Shown here one piece after another: positions 55,099 to 64,000 of a DNA stretch of 64,000 nucleotides. The notes under the pieces are model-generated. The model searched no databases and was not told the DNA's origin. It saw only the letters and a program-made list of their open reading frames with translations. The stretch lies in assembly GCA_001466705.2 (NCBI GenBank), contig LATX02000211.1, positions 1,240,001-1,304,000 on the forward strand. Direction: 5' to 3'. The stretch's first letter is position 1; every line of letters begins with the position of its first letter. A program made the position numbers and the translations under genes. The DNA comes from Moniliophthora roreri. Lineage: Eukaryota; Basidiomycota; Agaricomycetes; Agaricales; Marasmiaceae.

Positions 55099-58000
55099 TT
55101 AATGTTTACGGCCCCGCCCTTTCGGCGCTTCTGGAGCTGGCGTCTGTCCCCTTCTTTCCCGCGGAGCCTCCGCTTCCGAGTCCGAGTCCGTGAGCTCAAT
55201 AATCTCCGGTTGCGTGCCCTTTTCCTTTTTGACACTAGATTCCTCTTCACTCCTTTTTTGCCTTCTCGGTGTACCAGGAGTAGCCTGACGAGATGAAGTC
55301 GCGCTAGATCTAGAGCGCGTCTGTGTTTGTATTTCTTCCGCCTCCCGCCTTTCTTCCTCAAAAACGCGAACATCGATGTGCTCAACACTACCCCATGATA
55401 CTCTCCTTCCTCTGGACCGGCTCCGACGGACTAAAGAACTTGCTCTCTTCACTGGGTGCAACTCTTCCTCTCGCTGCACTACCCCCGATCTTGAAATTGA
55501 AGTTGAAGGATGAGACGACACACTCTCCCCTACATCCACGTCCTCGTCACTTTCCTCTGGTTCAGGAGAAGACGATTCGGGCGGTAATATCCCTTGGCTC
55601 CAATTCGGGTCATGAGGATGCGGCCGGTGAGTTGGCGTCGTGAAACGGGTCGATTTGGGGCTTGAGCCAGACGCTGAGATAGAATGTACGCGGGGGCGGT
55701 CACGATGGTGTCTAGGCGTCTGTGGCGGCATTGGGTAATTGTATTGGGAGGCGGCGGTAAGAGGAGGATAAGGATGAGGAGAGTGATGGGACTGTGCGCG
55801 TATGTATGGCGGTTGAGAACGGTGTTCATCATCGTACATCGAAGGCGGCGCCCATCCGCGGCCAAACAAAGCAGATAATTGGTGAAAGGCATTGGAGAGA
55901 ATAGATTGCGCACGGGGATCGTATAGAGGATTAAGCTGGGGTACATCCGCTGGCACGTATGGTGGTGGGTAATGTGGGTCCATATACGACTGGGCACGTT
56001 TCTGTTTTTGTGGTGAATCTGACATAGACTCGTACTTGTGACTATGGCGGCGATATTGCTTGGGCTTCCGACCTTTCTCGATCTCCTCTGTGTCACTGTC
56101 ACGATGACTGAGTTTGGGTCGTTGTTTCGGAGGGTGTAATTTCGAGGAACCTGGGCTGTCTATTTCGGGTAAGTAGAAGAAGAGGCAGTAAGAGAATCAC
56201 CTTACCTGGAGACAGGCTTCTAGCCACGTTGCGTTCAGGTTCAGATACTGACGAGGATCTGCCTCGTTTCCGTTTCTTCAGCCTGTCACTGGTATGTCCG
56301 CCGTCTTCCTGATCATCTACAACCACCTCTTTCTCTTTACCCTTCCATCCGAAAAATGCCTGGGAAGGCTGTGGTTTCTTATCAATGCTCCTGGTCGCGG
56401 TGCTTGGAGGGCTCCTCTGCCACCGTGACTGTGATTGAGACCGTGTTCTTCGTGCAATACCTTCTGCACCCTCATGACCAGGTGATGAAGCACGTCGTTC
56501 TTGTCGTGGTAGGCCCGATGTTGTTTCCTTCTCCTTCCCTTTAGCACTCTCAGCCTTCTTTTTGATCATCTTGTTCTTTGAGGCAGCTTTTGACAAGTCT
56601 ACTCTTGGAATAATTGAAGATGAGGGTAGGTTCCAATCGTCGTTGTCATCTTCGGTAACAGGTTTGACGGTAGATGAAGAGGGTTTCTTAGGGGGAACGA
56701 GTACGAATGGCGCCGGAGGTACTCGCGTACTCGAAAGACGAGCGGACGCTGGTTTGGATGTCGAGAATTTCTGACCTCGAGTTGATGCCCGTTCCGGCTT
56801 GCTGGGAGAAGAAGGTGGTGGTGAAGAAGAATCCTCCCGATCATGAATCTGCCTAGAAGTAGATGGGCTCTGTGTTGATAGTAAATAGTCGGAAGGGGGA
56901 GATGATGGAGGTAACGGGGAAGAAGGTGGAGGCGATGATGGAGGTAGGGGCGAAGATGCTATTGGAAGGGAGTTATCCGGTGAAGGAGGCGAAGAGTGAG
57001 GGATAGGAACAGTGTAATCGTAGTACGCCTCGTTGTCACTGCTTATATGAGAAAAGGGTGAGGGACCAGATGAATGGGAAAGAGGCGGTGTTTGAAGTTG
57101 AGTGCGTTCTGGATGCTTTTTACTTTTGATGGTTTTTGGACTACCTCTGGCCGTGCGTTTTGGTTTTGGGGTGACGGTAATGCTCTGCGAAGTGGCTGGT
57201 AAACGAGATGGACCAGCTTCAGGCTGTGAGGCGTCAGTCGACGACGACGCGCTAGGGCGTGTTGGGGAGCTGCTATCTAAGTTAGCGTTCCAGACTGCTA
57301 ATTCGTCTTCAGAGTCGCTGGGAGGCACTGCATTTTTAGCATCATGGTCATTATCCTTGTCAGATTCCCCTGGGTTATCGTCCTTACTCCCTTGGTCAAG
57401 TCGATCCGAGCCTTCACGATGAGAAGGTTGTTCTAGAGAAAAAAGTCGGTGAGTGGACTAAAGGCGTCGTGACGGAGGACTACCCACCGTGGTCATCGTC
57501 TTCATCTTCGATGCCGTACAACTCCCTTCTTCTCTTCTCCGCCTCCAAAAACTCCTTCAAGTCTGCTGCATCCTCAACATCATCCTGGTCCAAAGCATGT
57601 ACTCGAGTCTTGATGATAGCGGCAATATCTTTTTCCTGCGCTTCGTCTGCATCGTCTTCGCCTGTTTCGCTGCCACCACCTTCATTATCAATGTCGTCAC
57701 TATCCTTTGTGAGTGATTTCGTGGGCCGATTGAGGTGTGCAAAAGAATCCAGTTCGTCGTCGCTTTCTTCGTCCTCTTCACTGTTTCCTATGCTGCTGTC
57801 TTGGGTACTTGAACTGCCCATTCTACTCATGCTCCTCGAACGATCCGGCATATCATCATCTGCAGACTTTCCAAACTCCCTGGCAGTCATCCCCCTCAAG
57901 ACACCCCTGTCTTTGACGACATTTCCAGTAACCAAATCAACAATATCATCTTCCTCAATTGGGCGTGAATATCTCTCCTCCAGCTGAGCCCAGGCATTCA

Positions 58001-58316
58001 TAAGTCGCATAACGGATTGACCTCTTTCGTGTGCCATATCCACCACATGATTCGTGTTGTCCTCCGGGTTGTGGGTAGAGTTTGCTGCGACAGAAGGTGC
58101 ACGCGACGAGGGGCGTGGACGTTTTGTTGGTGCTGCCGATGCCGACCTGCCACGTAAGTGGTGAGAATGAATCTTCTTGGACGTCGGGGGCGATGCTGAT
58201 GGAGTTATAAGAGGAGGCTTGCTGGCTGACCTCGACGACATGGAGGATGGAGGCTCATGGAGGTCGTTGAAAAACGCGCCTTTGTCAACGTTCACGTGTT
58301 GGGCGCAGAAATGCAT
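55099..58316 (-). CDS. Long disordered nuclear protein with a possible Scm3/HJURP-like motif
   Basis: Three or more exons splice in frame: the first ends YGIEDEDDDHG, the second ends SLSPG, and the third starts DSPGSSKLHPPKQRPKLSH. Total about 1,000 aa. Most is Ser/Pro/Arg/Glu-rich disorder, with KRKRGRSSS-type basic clusters and an acidic IIELTDSDSEAEA near the C-terminus (SUMO-interaction-like). The only conserved-looking unit is near residues 110-160: SVMRLMNAWAQLEERYSRP then EEDDIVDLVTGNVVKDRGV and LRGM. This resembles the 'DEIDLxTGxIVxDNGHLR' block I recall from fungal Scm3, the CENP-A chaperone; the match is by eye only. The start is ATG 58316 or 58241 (MSSRSASKPP). Confidence 0.6.
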
Positions 58317-58775
58317 AAGCGCTCAGCCACGGTTGCAGGGAGGTTCCCGAGCTGTAACAGTACAACGGTACACGAAATCATGCTTTTGACGCGCATTTTG
58401 ATCCTGACAAGTCCGTGGCTACATAGGATTTGAAATCCGCTACTGGCGCAGTAATGTAGGCCACCTCAAATACTTGAGCATTTCCTTGAACTGAGCTTTG
58501 GGTAAAGACAAGTCAGAACTGCCAGTGCTTATATTTAGCATTACAGCCCATTGCGAATTGCAATGATTGAACGGGCGTAGTGGATCTAGTACCAAATACT
58601 TGGGCGGAGTAGTGAGCGGGCAGTGAGCGGGTCAGCGACGGACTCGGAGTTCGGAGAGACCAGGACTGGACCAGGAACTTTGTTCTCACGCGTACCGCGG
58701 TCAAAAAAATTGGGGACAAACTCATTCCCTCACCTTCTTCTTCTTCCTTTCCCTCTCCCGTCGTCATTCGGACTT
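58317..58775. promoter_or_regulatory. Divergent promoter region upstream of PDA1
   Basis: About 460 bp between two divergent start codons. No coding exon or repeat is recognised. The C/T-rich tract at about 58733-58765, just before the PDA1 ATG, is typical of leaders of highly expressed fungal genes. Confidence 0.45.
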
Positions 58776-60415
58776 ATGGCTTCCCTCGCTCGTCTTCGTG
58801 GCTTTCCGCGTCGTGCTCCAAGGCTCGTAAGTAGTCCAGGAAATAAACAATAACATTCACACTGTCACTCACATTTTTTCACTTTCTAGTCTCTAGCCCA
58901 TGCACGAAGCATCCAGACATCCGCAGATACAACTCAACTCCAAGGCTCTCCTCCTTCCTCCGCCTCCCAACCTTTCACAGTCAAAATTCATGAGGACTCT
59001 TTCCAAACTTACAACTGTGAAATGCCCGAGCTCGAAGTCCAAGTGACCAAGGAGGAGTTGTTAAAGATGTACAGGGAGATGCAGACGATGCGGAGAATGG
59101 AAATGGCCGCTGATGCCTTATACAAGGCAAAGCTCATCAGAGGTTTCTGCCATTTAGCTATCGGTCAGGTCAATATCGCGATTTTCTCAATCCTTTGGCG
59201 TTCGTAACCCTTACACGTTTTCCATGACGCAGGAAGCTGTCTCGGTCGGTATCGAACACGGTATCAAGCCCACTGACAGAGTCATCACCGGCTACCGTTG
59301 CCACCCCTTCGCCGTTCTCCGTGGAGGCACTATCACTGGTGTTCTTGGTGAACTCCTCGGTCGCCAAATAGGCATGTCTCACGGAAAAGGTGGTTCCATG
59401 CACATCTTCACCCCATCCTTCTTTGGTGGAAACGGTATTGTCGGTGCACAAGTCCCCGTTGGTGCCGGTGTTGCCTTTGCCCAAAAGTACATGGGTCACG
59501 ACAATTGCACCTTTGCCCTGTATGGTGATGGCGCCAGTAACCAGGGTCAGGTCTTTGAAGCATTCAACATGGTGAGTACTTTTTTTTTTTTTTTTTTTTT
59601 AAATGTTTGACTTTTTTATTTTCTAATCCACTCCATTCTCTTAGGCTAAACTCTGGGATCTCCCCGTCGTCTTTGTTTGCGAAAACAACAAGTATGGAAT
59701 GGGTACCTCTGCCGAGCGTAGCTCATCCAACACCCAATACTTCACCCGCGGTGACAAAATTCCGGGTCTCCAAGTGTGCCCCCCTCGTTCATCCTGTTTG
59801 GGCAGCCGCTAACCATTTTCAACCCCAGGTAAACGGAATGGACATCATCGCATCCAAGCAGGCGACCGAATACGCTCGCAAGTGGACTGTCGATGACAAG
59901 AAGGGTCCTCTTCTTCTTGAATTTGTTACCTACAGATACGGTGGTCACTCGTAAGTGTCTAGTCTTCGTTTACAAAATCGCAACGCCCATGTCATATTTA
60001 GCATGTCCGACCCCGGAACCACCTACCGAACTCGTGAGGAAGTCCAAAGGATGCGAAGCACCCAAGACCCCATCCGTGGCTTACAGAAGTACATCGAGGA
60101 GTGGGGTCTCGCTTCCGAACAGGACCTCAAGGTGCGTTTTCTTTCTCTTCCCTTCATAACACGACAGCACTAAAAATAATTTGCCTTGTATAGCAACTCG
60201 ATAAGGAAGCCAAAGCCGAAGTCGACGCCGCCGTTGAGGAAGCCAAGGCTTCGCCGGAACCCGAGCTCAAGGATCTCTGGACAGACATTTACTACAAGGG
60301 TACCGAACCACCATTTATGAGGGGTAGGGAGAGAGAGGAGGTACGTGCTTATTTCCTTTACTAGTCGTTGGGCCTTTGTGCTAATCAAGATGCCGTACAG
60401 GTTCACTACTACTAA
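58776..60415 (+). CDS. PDA1: Pyruvate dehydrogenase E1 component subunit alpha, mitochondrial
   Basis: Thiamine-diphosphate-dependent decarboxylase subunit of the PDH complex in the mitochondrial matrix. The basic presequence [17 protein letters not shown] is followed by [12 protein letters not shown]. Core motifs: [49 protein letters not shown], the TPP motif [16 protein letters not shown] and, after an intron, [18 protein letters not shown]. The phosphorylation-loop region [19 protein letters not shown] then [16 protein letters not shown] is conserved. The end is REREEVHYY with TAA at 60413-60415. About eight exons, about 410 aa. One intron contains a 20-T run at about 59580-59600. Confidence 0.96.
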
Positions 60416-60673
60416 TTTTATTGCTTCGATGACTTTTTTGCCTTGGAACACTGTGTTTGTTGTTGATGCTTTAGAGTAATATACACTATCATATACTTTT
60501 GGGATGTGTCCTTGATACTCGTACTCATGGTCAACATGGATAAAATGGCCGAAAGTACACTGTATTCGTGGAAGTCGTGAAGCATAGTTTGAGCGCGTTA
60601 CTGAAAGTCGCATTTCCCACGTTGAACCCCCTGTCCAAATCCATCGTCATCTCAAGCTCTAGTATTCACAACT

Positions 60674-61649
60674 ATGGCTGGCACAGGCCCCCGTGAAAAC
60701 GTCTTTGCCACCCGTATGGCTCTCACCAACACCAAACTACGTCTCAAGGGTGCTCAGACAGGCCATTCCCTCCTTGCAAAGAAAAGAGATGCCTTAACGA
60801 CTCGGTTCAGAGCCATCTTGAAGAAGGTCGATGAAGTAAGTCCTCCTTTTTCTTCTCCATAACCGCCCAATACTGAAATCGGAATTTGGAACCTGGAACT
60901 AGGCAAAACGCAAAATGGGCCGCGTAATGCAACTCGCCTCGCTCAGTATGGCCGAAGTGACCTACACAACAGGGGGTGACATTAGTTATCTCGTACAAGA
61001 ACAAGCAAAGAGTGCAACATTCCGAGTGAAGAGTAAACAGGACAATGTATCGGGTGTCGTGTTGCCTGCGTTTGAGGTGGATAAGGTGCAAGGGTCTGGT
61101 GGGTGCTTTTTTTTTCTCTCTTTCCTTCCCGGCTCTTGTTGTAGTCAGGCCAACGACGATCTCAACGATACATAGATTTCAACCTGACTGGTCTTGGCCG
61201 AGGTGGACAACAAATCCTCAAAGCGCGTCAAGTATATGCCAAAGCTATCGAAACGCTCGTCGAGCTTGCCTCTTTACAAACTGCTTTCACGATTCTGGAC
61301 GAGGTTATCCGTGCGACGAATCGTCGAGTGAATGCTATCGAACATGTTGTTATACCCCGTCTGGATAATACAATCAAGTATATCATATCAGAGTTGGATG
61401 AGATGGATCGAGAGGAGTTCTTTAGGTGCGTAGTTGGCTTCGTTCCAAGGATGACATGGTTGTTGATTGAACATGGGAATTAGGTTGAAGAAGGTGCAAG
61501 GAAAGAAGAAGAGAGAGGCAGCGGCGGTATTGAATGCTCCCAAGGACGGAGGAGAAGGCTCGCAGATGGCACCTGCACCCCAATCGCTAGTAGAAGAGGA
61601 AGGTACCGGGGATCTACTGAGTAGCAAGGACGACGATGTGATTTTCTAG
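60674..61649 (+). CDS. VMA8: V-type proton ATPase subunit D (Vma8)
   Basis: Central rotor stalk of the V1 sector of the vacuolar proton pump. It starts [19 protein letters not shown], then [19 protein letters not shown], the conserved coiled-coil N-terminus. Exon 2 carries [19 protein letters not shown]. Exon 3 gives [19 protein letters not shown] and [19 protein letters not shown], then the C-terminal coil [19 protein letters not shown] and [14 protein letters not shown]. The last exon starts [14 protein letters not shown] and ends KDDDVIF. About 265 aa, normal for the family. Confidence 0.95.
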
Positions 61650-61810
61650 TCCGGGTGCTACAAATACCAATGGACAGATTCAAGATTGCATGTTTGTAGT
61701 ACCCCCGCATCGAGACCGTTTCATGACGTTGACAATAATGATAATATATGGTTACTCAGTCGAGCTCATTGATGACATGCTCACTCAATAGACTTTGCTC
61801 TATGGAGTCC

Positions 61811-62640
61811 AGAGTCGATTAGTCGTCAAAAGATAAGAGATAACGGTGAGATCACTGTTATGATGTCACTATTCCCTCGCATCTGTAAGCTGGGTACAGT
61901 CGATTAGTATTACTCGGACTTTTCCGAGATCGCGTGATCTGCCCATTTTCAGCGGCTTGAAGTGGGCTATGGCGCGTAGCGCACCCCCGCTGAGGGTAAG
62001 CCCGAAGAGGGGTAGGTTAGGGGTTTGGGGTTCAGGTTAGGTGTTAGGAAGTGTGGTTGAGAGTAAGTTCCCTCACTCATGAAGAACTTACCCTCAACTG
62101 CTTAAGGTTTGTACTTCTGGTGAGTCAGTTAGCAGTTAGACTTTAGAGGTTCGTGGTTAGGAGTTAGGTGGTTAGGGGTTAGGCAGTAGGGTCTGGGGAT
62201 GGATATATGTATAAAAAGGCAAGGGATGGTACTTACAGGTGTGTAGAAATAGTGACATCATTGGTGTTTGGAGTTTTCTGAGTAATACTAATTGACTGTA
62301 GCCTCCATCTGTAAGTACCTCCCTTGTGTCTTTTGTACATATATCCATTCCCAGACTCTAACTACCTCACTTCTAACCACCTAACTGCTAAACACTAACC
62401 AACCAAACCAACCACCTAACCAACCAACCATCTAACCACTAGCTCAAACTCCTAACTGACTCAGTGTGAGTTCAAACTCTAAGCAGTTGAGAGTAAGTCC
62501 TTGTGAAAGACTTACCCTCAACTCTACTTTCTAATGCCTAACCCAAACCCCAAACCCCTAACCTGCCCCTTTAGCAGAAGTGCTACACACTAGAACCCAC
62601 TTTGCAGGCTATGGGAACAGGATGATGACTAATTGACTCT
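61811..62640. mobile_element. Outer inverted-repeat element enclosing a nested smaller one
   Basis: An 18-bp sequence at 61811-61828 (AGAGTCGATTAGTCGTCA) is repeated in reverse complement at 62623-62640. The two copies differ only where the left has CG and the right has CA, twice. Inside, a large imperfect palindrome has arms of roughly 240-300 bp around a loop at about 62245-62300. The element has no ORF and looks like a non-autonomous DNA transposon or two head-to-head copies. Which segments belong to which insertion cannot be settled by eye. Confidence 0.55.
61897..62298. mobile_element. Tc1/mariner-like MITE with TA target duplication
   Basis: A 402-bp unit begins CAGTCGATTAGTATTACTCG at 61897-61916 and ends with its near-perfect reverse complement at 62279-62298. 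It is flanked on both sides by TA (61895-61896 and 62299-62300). TA duplication with CAGT-type termini is characteristic of Tc1/mariner elements (established knowledge). The two mismatches in the 20-bp termini are both CG versus CA. There is no coding capacity, so it is non-autonomous. Confidence 0.6.
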
Positions 62641-62654
62641 CCCCTCTGCTCTAT

Positions 62655-63645
62655 ATGTGTGAATAGAAACCTTTTTAAACCCATATATACTCTGGAGGTG
62701 AATACTTCAAAGTAGCTTACTTTAGTAAGAGAGATTTGACCTAGCTAAGAGTTTAGTTAGCATTCTACATATGGCAACTCTGATCATGTCAATTAACAAT
62801 CTGAGTAGGACTTTTAGAGGTTATCTTTTGGTAGTTTTTCCACTAGTACTATCTCAGATGAATTACTGAGCTAAGCCAAGCTATTGGCACCTCTAATTCT
62901 GGCACACATACTGTGCTTTTAGCTTGATTTCATTGAGAGTGATCTGTACTGCATTAGAGATGTCTTCTCTGGCTAGTAAGTAAAGAATACACATGGATAC
63001 TCAAAACCTAGTATTGTTGGACAGGTTGACTACAAAAATGAGTGTTGCAGTTACTTCTGTCAAATGAATACAGAACAGAGTTGAATTCTATTCTTGCAGC
63101 CAAAATAGTGGGTTGGCCAAGGAGGTAGGGTAGATAATGGACCAGTGCTGTGAGGTGTCTTTTGAGCTGTTGCTATGGATTTTCTGTTTCAGCTCAATTT
63201 TGCACTATAACCACTCAGGCTCTGCAAATAGTGGAAATACAGCAAAGATACCTGAGATTGAATGGCTTTTGCTAAAGGCATGTTACACATGTGACAGAAT
63301 GCCAGGGAAGCATTTGAAGATAGATGATACTGTGGTTAAAGTAACTATTATGAAGTATAGTACATTAAAAATCAATTTCAGAAAGAAACCATTGCATAGT
63401 AGTAATGATAATTCATCTAAGATAAGACTAGAGGAAAACTACCAAAGATAATCCAAAAGTTCTACTCAGTTGTTGAAGCAAGTGTGGATCAATGTGATCA
63501 GAGTTGCTGTACTTAGAATGTCAACTAAACTCTTAACTTGGTTAAATCCCTCTTATTAGAGTGAGCTACTTTGAAGTGTTTACTTCCAGAGGAGTATATA
63601 TGGGTTTAAAGGGTTCTATTTACAAATACACAAATATACACATAA
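62655..63645. mobile_element. Non-autonomous transposon with long terminal inverted repeats
   Basis: The left arm at about 62660-62800 (key blocks TTTAAACCCATATATACTC, ACTTCAAAGTAGCT and AGAGTTTAGTT) recurs inverted at about 63485-63640. About 690 bp lie between the arms. Arms of about 140 bp suggest a MULE-like or other long-TIR element. Arms are diverged but clearly alignable. The interior is AT-rich with no recognisable transposase; one 104-codon frame is listed separately. It is entirely CpG-free. Confidence 0.55.
63137..63451 (+). other. 104-codon open frame inside the long-TIR element
   Basis: The frame starts at ATG 63137 and encodes 104 residues beginning MDQCCEVSFELLLWIFCF, hydrophobic at first, then basic (LKIDDTVVKVTIMKYSTLK). 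It resembles no transposase or other family I know. The surrounding DNA is free of CpG, so the frame may be a degraded transposase fragment or chance. I would not treat it as a gene without expression evidence. Confidence 0.25.
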
Positions 63646-64000
63646 AAATACAGTGCATAAAGCACAAAACACAAGAGCTACAGTCCACACAAAGACTTGG
63701 TAGCTAATATATCTGACTCTATAGAGCTCAAGACCTCTTTAAGACAACTACAGTACACAGCATATTGGGAAAGGTCCTAAATCTACTTCTACAAAGAGCT
63801 CAACACAGGCACACCTCTTGTTAAGATTCTAAGTGTGTCACAACCTGATACACACATAGGCCACACTCTAAGTGTTCTAGATTCCTTAGTGTAAAGTTAT
63901 CTCTTAGAAAAGTGCCAAGTGCACTAAAGATGCTACTCTTTGTCTCTTACAATGCAAGTTCATTATCAGATCTCTCTCTCTCTGGAGTCACTCAGAATCA
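63646..64000. other. AT-rich, CpG-free flank at the window end
   Basis: Continues the composition of the adjacent transposon region, with CT/GA microsatellite-like CTCTCTCTCTCT at about 63970. No gene seen. Confidence 0.45.

Noticed and set aside
61650..64000. A CRISPR array or tandem satellite at the right end
   Set aside because: The repeats are inverted, not direct and evenly spaced, and the organism is eukaryotic.

Overview
This is nuclear DNA from a filamentous basidiomycete, most likely an Agaricomycete (mushroom-forming) fungus. The genes are packed closely and interrupted by many introns of about 50-70 nt. Several families are typical of mushroom fungi: a homeodomain protein with a conserved C-terminal half, an orphan multi-pass membrane protein, F-box/leucine-rich proteins, and the dispersed RIDFF/WGIELL family. 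The conserved genes are ordinary single-copy eukaryotic housekeeping genes. The species cannot be named from the sequence.

Layout. 1-0.48 kb: 3' end of a broken RIDFF/WGIELL-family gene. 0.57-1.84 kb: sulfite-oxidase-like enzyme. 3.06-8.03 kb: COX12, PRP18, JJJ1, TIM13. 8.4-10 kb: homeodomain regulator, followed by about 2 kb of unassigned sequence. 12.05-21.4 kb: a dense block of U1-70K, COX10, a ZNF830-like protein, citrate synthase, TRM8, RRP41 and NPT1. 21.5-23.8 kb: a tandemly duplicated, decayed F-box/LRR-like gene. 23.9-36 kb: RPS14, an SDR epimerase, inositol polyphosphate 5-phosphatase, a Ubp3/USP10-like deubiquitinase, GPN2, TPS1 and ribosomal P0. 36.3-45.1 kb: a large helical-repeat protein, an F-box fragment, NPR3, an alpha/beta-hydrolase and a disordered Ser/Pro/Ala-rich protein. 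45.7-49.4 kb: SEC61 alpha and a beta-lactamase-like serine hydrolase. 49.4-53.6 kb: degenerate spacer, the orphan membrane protein and another F-box/LRR relic. 53.7-61.65 kb: RPL26, a long disordered protein with a possible Scm3-like motif, PDH E1 alpha and V-ATPase subunit D. 61.8-64 kb: a transposon-rich end with nested inverted repeats and almost no CpG.

Genes are mostly arranged as alternating divergent and convergent pairs. At least eight divergent pairs have start codons 49-154 bp apart, so they probably share bidirectional promoters. Functions cover mitochondrial respiration and import (COX12, COX10, TIM13, citrate synthase, PDH E1 alpha), splicing (PRP18, U1-70K, ZNF830-like), ribosome and translation (RPS14, P0, RPL26, TRM8, JJJ1, SEC61), RNA decay (RRP41) and nutrient control (NPR3, TPS1). 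I see no operon-like pathway and no biosynthetic cluster.

The features most worth a second look are these. (a) Introns sit inside or directly after start codons in three genes, and one gene has a stop-codon-only last exon. (b) There are two candidate GC-AG introns. (c) The 5-phosphatase catalytic domain is split by long low-complexity inserts. (d) An F-box-like family is dispersed in decayed copies, one with a readable TGG-to-TAG change. (e) The terminal nested Tc1/mariner-like repeats have arms that differ at CpG sites, next to about 1.85 kb with no CpG. No clearly new multi-gene system was found.
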